Shown here one piece after another: positions 34,974 to 42,414 of a DNA stretch of 64,000 nt (positions are counted from its first letter, which is position 1; every line of letters begins with the position of its first letter). The stretch covers positions 1-64,000 of IMG/VR virus record IMGVR_UViG_3300023174_003901; one strand, given 5' to 3'. The notes below the pieces were generated by a model. The model was not told the DNA's origin. It worked only from the letters and a program-made list of their open reading frames with translations, and ran no database searches. Both the position numbers and the translations under genes were made by a program. The stretch comes from a virus.

Positions 34974-36553
34974 ACTAAATTTTTTATTTCTGGTAATACA
35001 CGCACCAATGATTCATTTCGATGATTGTCCATAATTTGTGTCAGTCTCTTAAATTCCGGCAAATGATGACTGTCATCCTGTGCCCACATGTATGTTAACA
35101 CATCATGCCATTGTTTTGCAAGAGATCTAGCATCGACAGATTCACACCAGACCATATGGCTCTTGATCAATTGATCTAACCAATTTTTATGATCCAAAGA
35201 CAATGCGGCCACGGTGAGATGTGGTGGACTAATCATTATAGTCTGTGAAAATTTTGAGATATCTAACTTTTTTTCTGTATGCCAGTTTTTTTGCAGTTCC
35301 ATCAAACTGGTTGCATTTAATAATCCCACCGTTGAAGTCACAGTCAATCGAACATGGGGGCAGGTGCTCTTGACCAGTTCAAGATTTTTTTCTATCTTTT
35401 GCCAGTTTGTGCCATGTCTAACATATTCAGCAACCGCACCGTGAGCATCTAGGCTAGCCCCAACAGTTATGTTTGAAAACTTATGCCATAGATCCAAAAC
35501 ATTTCGATTTCGGTAAGAGAGTGTGGTAAAATTAGTATTGTACGTGATTTCTAGATTGGTATTCCCGCATGCAATCAATGCATCTAGGATCACATAGTGT
35601 TCGGCGGTCAACAAAGGTTCACCACCGGCAAAATATATTTTTTCAACGTCGGGCAAATAGTCAAGTATTTCATCTATGTTCTGGCTTCTTTGTTTTGCGT
35701 CAAGACCAGATGCAACAAACTTGCGGTTACCAAACAATTCAACATCTTCTTGTGCAATAGCACTGCTGAAATAGCCACTGCACATGCGACATTTGAGATT
35801 GCATATGTTGTTCAGTCTTATGTCTAGATATCTAGGTTTAAAGTTTTGTATGGTACCTGAAGAATCAACTGTGTTTTTTGTTATTTTGGGCCAACGCCGA
35901 TTATGATCCATCCTGGCACTTGATATTCCTGCGTCCTCCTGAGCATAACATCTTGAACATTCCTTGCTACGTTGACCGTTCAACATGTTTGATCTCAAAC
36001 GATTGAAACTTGTAGACTTTATAATAGAGTCCACAGATTGTTCTTGTATGTTGCCCATGGCAAAATCATGATCAGACAAACAGCATGGCAATACATTTCC
36101 ATCTGTGCCAACATACAGATGCGTCCAGGGCAAGGCACAAAATGTATCTTGCTTGAAATATTGTATTTTGTAATCAGAGTCAGCAACAATATGGCTCTGT
36201 ATTTCACAATCATCTGTGGAATACAAGTTTTTGACTTGTGCAAGTTCGTGTTGGATATTTTTATTATTTGTCACAACCAATACAAAAAAGTTGCTGATAT
36301 CAATCTGAGCAAGATGTTTTTGTAACGCATTTATGCCACGTCCGGGTAGATCATCGTAGTCATAGATGTCTACACAATCTTGCACTATCACGATGCGGAA
36401 ATTGTCTTGATATTCTGGACGATAGGCGGACTTCAAAAAATTATGTAATTTTTGATCTCCGCTTGATTCATAAAATTCTGACAGATAAAACGGACCGGCG
36501 GTTTTGTACTGCTGTTGTATTTTGAGTATTTGTTCTGCGAATAAATCTTTCAT
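34970..36553 (-). CDS. Radical SAM protein with N-terminal SPASM/twitch-like domain, 527 aa
   Basis: The radical SAM core has the cluster motif CNLKCRMC (Cys251, 255, 258) and the GGEP motif near residue 314. In front of it lies a cysteine-rich segment (C139 in TFCALPW, C157/C158 in VLPCCLS, C199/C202 in CSRC) of the SPASM/twitch kind, which normally binds auxiliary iron-sulfur clusters and lies C-terminal in other families; here it is N-terminal. The first ~130 residues form an extra domain (FRIVIVQDCVDIYDYDD, FFVLVVTNN) that I cannot name. The start overlaps the gp47 stop (ATGA). The enzyme would modify a peptide or other substrate through a radical; the substrate is unknown. Confidence 0.85.
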   Translation of the reverse strand: MKDLFAEQILKIQQQYKTAGPFYLSEFYESSGDQKLHNFLKSAYRPEYQDNFRIVIVQDCVDIYDYDDLPGRGINALQKHLAQIDISNFFVLVVTNNKNIQHELAQVKNLYSTDDCEIQSHIVADSDYKIQYFKQDTFCALPWTHLYVGTDGNVLPCCLSDHDFAMGNIQEQSVDSIIKSTSFNRLRSNMLNGQRSKECSRCYAQEDAGISSARMDHNRRWPKITKNTVDSSGTIQNFKPRYLDIRLNNICNLKCRMCSGYFSSAIAQEDVELFGNRKFVASGLDAKQRSQNIDEILDYLPDVEKIYFAGGEPLLTAEHYVILDALIACGNTNLEITYNTNFTTLSYRNRNVLDLWHKFSNITVGASLDAHGAVAEYVRHGTNWQKIEKNLELVKSTCPHVRLTVTSTVGLLNATSLMELQKNWHTEKKLDISKFSQTIMISPPHLTVAALSLDHKNWLDQLIKSHMVWCESVDARSLAKQWHDVLTYMWAQDDSHHLPEFKRLTQIMDNHRNESLVRVLPEIKNLV

Positions 36554-37566
36554 AGAGTCTGATAAATCTTCAACAGTAGTTTGTTGTCGTAGAATTCTGA
36601 CTCAATGTTTGTGATTTGGTCTGTGACAATTTGATCTACGGATTCAAATTTAACTTCACCCGGTGCCATGTCAGTGTCTACAGAACTGTTCTTGTTGGGT
36701 ATCAAGGCCATCTCTCTCAGGCCATATTCTTTGATATACTTCTCTTTGATGAAGTTGGCTTCTTCGTATGAAATCTCAATGTCCAACTGCACCCGAACAT
36801 GCATGCCTGGTGCAAGCAAGGTGGGTGCATTGTCAATGATACTGGCCAGCCCCAGCACACGATATCTCGGTTGGTCAGGCCAGGCATGAAACTCAGGTTC
36901 CTGCCCCCATTCCAGGATCATCATGCCACGATTATCATCTCCGGCATCGGCATAGTTGTGCGGGAAGCAGTTGCCAATGTATGTGATGTTTTTCTTGGTC
37001 TGACGTTTGTGGAAGTGTCCGGTGAACACATGTTCAAAGTTACCAAAGTCTTCTCTGCGTACTTCGCCGTGATCCGGCATTTCTACCATGGCGTTCATTA
37101 GATATCCGGGCAGTTCAAAGTGCCCAAACATGTACCGGCCCTTTAGTTTGGGAATACGCTTGTGATCATCTCCGCAAAGCCAAGGTGCAATAACGACATC
37201 ACCATCACTGAACCAATCGTTACATATAGTAACGTTCGGAAGATGGCGGGCCCATTCCACGCTTTGTATATCACGTTTGTCGCGATAATACAAGTCGTGA
37301 TTACCAGGAATGAAAAAAACATGTTCAAAGTTTGCATTCATGTGCTCCAGTGCCCGCAGGCTGTAGTTTAGGGTAACAATGTTTAGACTGGCACGGTTGT
37401 TGTGCCAGTCGCCCAGGAACATGCAGATTTCGCAACCTTCCTCTCGGGCTTTGGCAGTTGCCCACTTGACAAAGTTTAAACAGTCCTCGTTGTGTTGAGT
37501 GCTGTTTGATTTGAGTCCAAAGTGAATGTCTGTGAAGATCGCGGCTTTACGAAATAGATTAGTCAT
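36550..37566 (-). CDS. 47: Recombination nuclease subunit (gp47, SbcD/Mre11-like)
   Basis: The metallophosphoesterase motifs are in order: FTDIHFGLK (D, H), FLGDWHNN, PGNHDLYY, VTICND..GDVVIAPW, and TGHFHKRQ. Length 338 aa agrees with T4 gp47 (339). The start at 37566 (MTNLFRK) is chosen over a TTG 15 bases upstream: the family begins near the first metal-binding D-x-H, and a sigma70-type promoter ends just before this ATG. It partners gp46 further downstream in the same operon. Confidence 0.95.
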   Translation of the reverse strand: MTNLFRKAAIFTDIHFGLKSNSTQHNEDCLNFVKWATAKAREEGCEICMFLGDWHNNRASLNIVTLNYSLRALEHMNANFEHVFFIPGNHDLYYRDKRDIQSVEWARHLPNVTICNDWFSDGDVVIAPWLCGDDHKRIPKLKGRYMFGHFELPGYLMNAMVEMPDHGEVRREDFGNFEHVFTGHFHKRQTKKNITYIGNCFPHNYADAGDDNRGMMILEWGQEPEFHAWPDQPRYRVLGLASIIDNAPTLLAPGMHVRVQLDIEISYEEANFIKEKYIKEYGLREMALIPNKNSSVDTDMAPGEVKFESVDQIVTDQITNIESEFYDNKLLLKIYQTL

Positions 37567-37572
37567 CCTACT

Positions 37573-37601
37573 AGTATACAATCTTTAAGTGTACAGGTCA
37601 A
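37573..37601 (-). promoter_or_regulatory. Sigma70-type promoter abutting the gp47 start
   Basis: Minus strand: TTGACC (37596-37601), 17-base spacer, TATACT (37573-37578). The usual start point, seven bases after the -10 box, falls on the A of the ATG at 37566. The mRNA of the whole gp47-gp46-SGNH operon would therefore begin at its first start codon. Confidence 0.72.
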
Positions 37602-38896
37602 TCTTTAATTTGCTCAAGCCACGGAAACACTTGTTGCCAATTGGTTCTGCGTCTTTTATCAATTTGGTCAAGATAATTTTTTAAATTGGATACTCTTTCT
37701 TTGTTGCCCGAACACAAACTACTTTTATTTGCAATGCCTTGCATTAGATCTTTGTGATTTTTTTGTAGTTCGGTATCTGTGGGCATCAATGCCAGGGTTT
37801 TTTCAAAATCAGATTCAAACACATCCCCAGGAAAATTATACGGATCATCTTCACCCCAAGGTGTGATGAAAGTATGTTGTATCAAGTTAGAATAAGACCT
37901 CCACTCATCTACTACGTCTTGTTGATGCACATTCCAGGCGTTGATCTTTTCAACAAGTTTTGGCAAACACTTGATGGTCAATGCCGAAATAACACTGTTG
38001 ACAGACAAACTGGCCCAGGGCTTGTTGAGAAGATACTCAAAGTTTTTTTCCCATAAAGATAGATCCAAGCCATACCGCACATATTCTTGTTCAGCACCCC
38101 AACCGTCTAGACTGGCTGTGAGTTGTAATTGCCATATTTTATTTTTGCTTGCCAAAAGTTCAAATTTTTTCATGTATTTTTTGAATCTTTCGTGTGGTAT
38201 GTTTAGATTGGTAATGACACTGATGATCAAATCAGGGTGACCGTGCTTGGCCCAAAACTTTATGCTTTGATCCATCTCGTCCAGTAAAAAAGGTTCCCCA
38301 CCTAAAATATGATATCTCTGAATCTTTTTTGCATTGTTGTCTTTGGCCAAATAAACCCATAAGTCATTGACCATCTTTTGATAATGTGGATTTTTTTGAT
38401 TCAGTTTAGTACTGTATTTGTTTTTATCCTCGATGGTGGTATAAATTTTTCCATGTCGACGATTCTCATCTTCCCATTTACTGCTGTGAGCCGGACCACA
38501 GTATGTACATGCCATGTTACAAACATTAGAAAACCAAACTTCCAAGATAGTTGGGCTGACATTCACTGCTTGATTGTCTGACAGAACTTCTGGAGGAATA
38601 AGATTTATATTTTCTAATTGTTTAAGTTGCAGTGTTCTATCACTTAGTCCATTTGACTCTTCTATGTTTTTACAGTATGCACAACCCCCGTCGGGCCACT
38701 CACCTTCGAGCATGGTCTTTCTTGCTTCAACTTTGTCAGGAAGGTTATGAAAATTATCAAAATTATCTGGGTCAATTTTGTATTTTTGTGTTCTATGACA
38801 GGACGCAGATGTGCCACTCTGAAAAAAAATACTGCTCCAGTTCCATTTTAATAAACATGCTGTCTCTGTTTGAATAGGAAATATTACCTTTGACAT
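37598..38896 (-). CDS. Second radical SAM protein, twitch-like, 432 aa
   Basis: The radical SAM core has CNMACTYC (Cys126, 130, 133) and LGGEP near residue 205. Before it are Cys14, Cys33 and CAYC (72-75), again an N-terminal auxiliary-cluster-like segment, with no extra domain in front of it. The middle contains the barrel strands LIISVITNLN and QLQLTASLDGW. It is related in architecture to the 527-aa protein but is clearly separate in sequence. A ribosome site TGGAGA precedes the ATG, and a late-type CTTAAATA lies 30 bases upstream. It lies between gp55 and gp47. The substrate is unknown. Confidence 0.85.
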   Translation of the reverse strand: MSKVIFPIQTETACLLKWNWSSIFFQSGTSASCHRTQKYKIDPDNFDNFHNLPDKVEARKTMLEGEWPDGGCAYCKNIEESNGLSDRTLQLKQLENINLIPPEVLSDNQAVNVSPTILEVWFSNVCNMACTYCGPAHSSKWEDENRRHGKIYTTIEDKNKYSTKLNQKNPHYQKMVNDLWVYLAKDNNAKKIQRYHILGGEPFLLDEMDQSIKFWAKHGHPDLIISVITNLNIPHERFKKYMKKFELLASKNKIWQLQLTASLDGWGAEQEYVRYGLDLSLWEKNFEYLLNKPWASLSVNSVISALTIKCLPKLVEKINAWNVHQQDVVDEWRSYSNLIQHTFITPWGEDDPYNFPGDVFESDFEKTLALMPTDTELQKNHKDLMQGIANKSSLCSGNKERVSNLKNYLDQIDKRRRTNWQQVFPWLEQIKD

Positions 38897-38926
38897 TTTT
38901 TAACTATCTCCATGTTGGTTCTAGTA

Positions 38927-38934
38927 TATTTAAG
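38927..38934 (-). promoter_or_regulatory. Late promoter motif CTTAAATA before the second radical SAM gene
   Basis: Minus-strand CTTAAATA is followed by 30 bases with a ribosome site TGGAGA, just past the gp55 stop. It suggests late expression of the second radical SAM gene. Confidence 0.5.
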
Positions 38935-38946
38935 ATCTTTGTCATG

Positions 38947-39840
38947 CTACTCATCAAGACTACTTACTACCGGTCCGCTCATGGCAGCCATGGAATGTTT
39001 ACCTGAGTTCTGACGAGTCCAGGATGGATTCAGTCCGTTCATCTCCAAAATGTCGTCACGGATGTTTTGATTTTTCTTTTCGATGTTTAGGATACGAGTG
39101 AAACTATTAGTGATAGCGGCAGTATAATACGCAAAAGGGTTCTGCGATTTTGACTCGTCAAATTGCAGTCCGATTTGACTGAGTTGTAGCAAGGCTTGTC
39201 CTCGCATTTCTTCGTTGTAGGTGTATCCACGCCAGTTACTCCTTGTAGCATATCTTTCGCATAATTTCATAAACATGTTGGCCAAAGTTCTGGTCATTTT
39301 GCCATGATCTTTGGAGAACTCGCCGCTATCTAAGGCACCCCGCCAGTGGCTTTTGCCCACCACAAACGGCACTTTATTGTTGTCAATTCGGTAATGCCAG
39401 AACGGCGGAAAGTTAACTCTCATGTGTGTGGGATTCAAGATAGGCTCCTCCACAAGGTCCGCCAGTGGATCTTCCGTAACATCATCCAGTTCCAACAAGT
39501 CTTCTAACTTGCGTTTTTTGGCTTCAGCCTTGGTGATCTTTTTGGCTGCCATTGGAATGTGTTCCCAACAGGTGATACGGAACACAATGTCTGTATTGGG
39601 TATTTTTTTAGGGTCTACAATAGTACCTTCTCGCTTGAGCCTGTCTGCTCGATTGCGACGGGCTTCGGCTATGGTCTTTTGATTGATCTTGCTCACAGAA
39701 GGCAGGATAATATCAAATTGGTGATCTAGCGCAGGATCTTGAAAAGAGCAGTAGGTGTTTTTGCTTAGGTGTATCTCTTTGAGAATATCTCTATTGTTGA
39801 GATAGTTGGTTTTGGGTGTGGCACGGATAGTTGCAGTCAT
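38947..39840 (-). CDS. 55: Late transcription sigma factor (T4 gp55-like), 297 aa
   Basis: Directs host RNA polymerase to late promoters (TAAATA-type). The diagnostic region is GYTYNEEMRGQALLQLSQIG, LQFDESKSQNPFAYYTAAIT and SFTRILNIEKKNQNIRDDIL near residues 200-268. T4 gp55 is 185 aa; this one has an extra ~140 residues after an N-terminal YLNNRDILKEIHLSK segment, including a charged stretch and the phrase NKVPFVVGKSHW. The start has AAAGGAA in front. A strong sigma70-type promoter lies upstream, so it would be made early from host polymerase. The C-terminus ends VVSSLDE, possibly a sliding-clamp contact as in T4; that is inference. Confidence 0.93.
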   Translation of the reverse strand: MTATIRATPKTNYLNNRDILKEIHLSKNTYCSFQDPALDHQFDIILPSVSKINQKTIAEARRNRADRLKREGTIVDPKKIPNTDIVFRITCWEHIPMAAKKITKAEAKKRKLEDLLELDDVTEDPLADLVEEPILNPTHMRVNFPPFWHYRIDNNKVPFVVGKSHWRGALDSGEFSKDHGKMTRTLANMFMKLCERYATRSNWRGYTYNEEMRGQALLQLSQIGLQFDESKSQNPFAYYTAAITNSFTRILNIEKKNQNIRDDILEMNGLNPSWTRQNSGKHSMAAMSGPVVSSLDE

Positions 39841-39869
39841 TGACTGGGGATTCCTTTAAAATATTACTT

Positions 39870-39897
39870 ATTGTAACACATTCTTAGTAGTTGTCAA
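39870..39897 (-). promoter_or_regulatory. Strong sigma70-type promoter for gp55
   Basis: Minus strand: TTGACA (39892-39897), 16-base spacer, TACAAT (39870-39875), with TGT in front forming an extended -10. Transcription would begin near 39863, giving a short leader with the AAAGGAA ribosome site. Confidence 0.8.
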
Positions 39898-39927
39898 CCT
39901 TTTATAAACGGCTCAGTTAATTTTTTG

Positions 39928-39935
39928 GTTAAATA
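39928..39935 (+). promoter_or_regulatory. Late promoter motif GTTAAATA for the baseplate operon
   Basis: GTTAAATA lies 19 bases before the ATG at 39955 and is followed by the ribosome site AAGGAA. It faces away from the gp55 promoter, in the same intergenic region. Confidence 0.68.
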
Positions 39936-39954
39936 CAGGGTCAAGGAACAAAAC

Positions 39955-42111
39955 ATGGATGAAGAAAATTTTATCTGGACCGCACCCGAAGATGTACCCG
40001 CAGAGATACAAATTGATGGCGAAGTAACAGAAACCTACACTGGTGAACAGGTTGCTGATGAGGCTGGCAATCCTGCATGGTGGGATGATAATTATCCAGG
40101 ACAAATAACAGACACAGCCGCTAGTCCCACTCAAGATGCGTATGGACTAAACATTCTCAATGCTGAACAAACAGCACAACTAACAAGAAATATCAATCCT
40201 GCATTCATTAATAATTTTGTTGATCCTAATGCACCAATAGCAAAAAATGTCGCAAATGCAGTTAATAAATCTGCTACCGCACAACCTGCATATGTTGATC
40301 AAACTGGACTTGCATTTGATTCAAGGACAGGAGTATCTTATCCAGTTGACAAAGCCTCAGGCAAACAACTAATACCTGCGGATGTATTGGCAGTAACTGA
40401 TTCAGCGGCTCAGGTAAGGCTTGAGATGTTAGGGGCAGGAGCCAAGTCAGTTGCTACCCCAGTAAATCCAGGTCAAAGCAATCTTGCTGGGCCGCCAGAC
40501 ACATTTATTAAAAATGCTGCCGGTGACTGGGTAGAAAATCCCAAGTATCCTGTAAACATATCTGCCACACCAGTTGCCACAAAATTGCCATACACAGACT
40601 ATCGCCAGACAGTGGCTGAGGCGGCCCGCCTTAATTCATATTCAGAAACGCCCAATCCTTTCCTAACTGAAATTGACAAAGCCGGTACAAATATCGCCGT
40701 AGGTACTGCAGGCATAGCCAGGTCTAAAGAAAATATTCAAACAGCACAACAATATATTGTCGATGCAGAAAGTTACATTGCACAGAACAATACTGAACTA
40801 GCCAATCCTGACATAAGTGCAGAACGCCGAGCAGAGTTAGAAGCCAACAATGCAGAAAATGCTCAAATTATCTTTGATTCAAATCAAAACATAACTAACC
40901 AAGAAACCTACATTGCACAAACTCAAGATACCATCCAACTTAGTGAAGCAAGCATCAATGAGAACGCCGCAGTCTATCGAGACAGTACTTCTCCCACCAA
41001 CAGTACTAGTGTTGACATCAACACTGATCCTAGTATCAGCCTAGTGGATCGTGTGAGATCGTTGTTTTCAGGTCAGCCGACTAGAACAGCCGCACCAGTT
41101 AATGTGCAAGACGGGCAGGCATTTGGTACTGTGTTACTAGATCCTAATGGCAGTGGTGGATTTGTTGACACCGCGGGAAACCCAGTCAACGCCGACGGCA
41201 CACCAATTCCTCCGGTGGCACGATTTACCACAGCCGCTCAAGACTCAGCAATCCAAACACAAGTGGGCCGTCAGTTTGCACAACAGCAGGCAGTCACAGC
41301 CGCACAAAGAAAAATATCCAACAACGGTGATTGGCGGGTGCGACTCAGCCTGGCACCGGGCGCACGATATTTGTACAATGTAGATGGCGATCCTGGGATA
41401 CTACAACCATTGGCTGTCACTGGTGGCGTGATATTTCCATACACTCCCAGTATTGAAATGAGTTACAAGGCCGACTATGAAAGTTATGCATTGACTCACA
41501 GCAACTACAAAGGATATTTTTACAAGAGTAGTTCTGTGGACGCTGTGAACATGAGAGCAACATTCACCGCACAGGACAGCAACGAAGCCAACTATCTCCT
41601 GGCCGTGATACATTTTTTCCGTTCAGTGACCAAAATGTTTTACGGACAAGATGCTGAACGTGGTGCTCCTCCTCCCTTGGTATACCTGACAGGGCTAGGA
41701 CAATATCAATTCAACGGTCATCCTTGTGTGGTAACCAGTTTTAATTACAACCTACCTGGTGATGTAGACTACATACGAGCAAGATCACCCAACATCAATG
41801 GTACAGATATGTTAACACGCAGAAGCAGACAAAATTTACCAACCAACCCTATTTCGGGTGCTGTGTCTCGATTGCAAAATCTTTTCAGTGGCCAAGGCAT
41901 AAGTTATGGTGCAGAAATTAATAGACGCCCACCACCCACACTGGGACTTAACAACCCTACTTATGTGCCTACCAAACTAGAGATCTCGCTGAGTCTGTTA
42001 CCGGTACAAACTCGCAGTCAAGTTACCAATCAATTTAGCCTTCAACAGTATGCCACTGGTGCCTTGCTAGGTGGATCACCGGGCACTTCGGGCCAAGGAG
42101 GATTCTGGTAA
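39955..42111 (+). CDS. Baseplate tail-tube adaptor-like protein (gp48/gp54-type), 718 aa
   Basis: The C-terminal half contains VIFPYTPSIEMSYKADYESY, AVIHFFRSVTKMFYGQDAER and PTKLEISLSLLPVQTRSQV. Similar phrases occur in tail-tube/baseplate adaptor proteins of marine T4-like phages, from memory. The first ~430 residues are low-complexity and repetitive (rich in N, T, A, Q, with a coiled-coil-like stretch near 240-330), an unusual extension compared with T4 gp48 (364 aa) and gp54 (320 aa). Start ATG 39955 has AAGGAA; an upstream in-frame start overlaps the late promoter. First gene of the rightward baseplate operon. Confidence 0.65.
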   Translation: MDEENFIWTAPEDVPAEIQIDGEVTETYTGEQVADEAGNPAWWDDNYPGQITDTAASPTQDAYGLNILNAEQTAQLTRNINPAFINNFVDPNAPIAKNVANAVNKSATAQPAYVDQTGLAFDSRTGVSYPVDKASGKQLIPADVLAVTDSAAQVRLEMLGAGAKSVATPVNPGQSNLAGPPDTFIKNAAGDWVENPKYPVNISATPVATKLPYTDYRQTVAEAARLNSYSETPNPFLTEIDKAGTNIAVGTAGIARSKENIQTAQQYIVDAESYIAQNNTELANPDISAERRAELEANNAENAQIIFDSNQNITNQETYIAQTQDTIQLSEASINENAAVYRDSTSPTNSTSVDINTDPSISLVDRVRSLFSGQPTRTAAPVNVQDGQAFGTVLLDPNGSGGFVDTAGNPVNADGTPIPPVARFTTAAQDSAIQTQVGRQFAQQQAVTAAQRKISNNGDWRVRLSLAPGARYLYNVDGDPGILQPLAVTGGVIFPYTPSIEMSYKADYESYALTHSNYKGYFYKSSSVDAVNMRATFTAQDSNEANYLLAVIHFFRSVTKMFYGQDAERGAPPPLVYLTGLGQYQFNGHPCVVTSFNYNLPGDVDYIRARSPNINGTDMLTRRSRQNLPTNPISGAVSRLQNLFSGQGISYGAEINRRPPPTLGLNNPTYVPTKLEISLSLLPVQTRSQVTNQFSLQQYATGALLGGSPGTSGQGGFW

Positions 42112-42410
42112 TGGCCACATATAACGCAGTAAGTCCTTACTATACCACAGGATATAGCCAGTTCTTTTTGGATACAATGACCAACCGTCCTATACCCAAA
42201 AACATTGATGACCAACTGATGTTGATCAATCAAACCTATCAATACAGGCCAGATCTCTTGGCCTTTGACTTGTACAGCACTCCGGCCTTGTGGTGGGTGT
42301 TTTATCAACGCAACCCCAACACACTCACTGCTCCTCCATTGGACTTCAAGACTGGAACACAAATTTATCTGCCCAAACTCAGTACATTACGCAGTACGTT
42401 AGGATTCTAA
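42111..42410 (+). CDS. 53: Baseplate wedge protein gp53-like (LysM-type), 99 aa
   Basis: The sequence YQYRPDLLAFDLYSTPALWW, FYQRNPNTLT and DFKTGTQIYLPKL matches the LysM-like core of T4 gp53. T4 gp53 is 196 aa, so this is a short form holding little besides the core. The start overlaps the stop of the adaptor gene (TAATG) and has a very strong AAGGAGG ribosome site. LysM-type proteins bridge hub and wedges in contractile systems. Confidence 0.85.
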   Translation: MATYNAVSPYYTTGYSQFFLDTMTNRPIPKNIDDQLMLINQTYQYRPDLLAFDLYSTPALWWVFYQRNPNTLTAPPLDFKTGTQIYLPKLSTLRSTLGF

Positions 42411-42414
42411 TACA

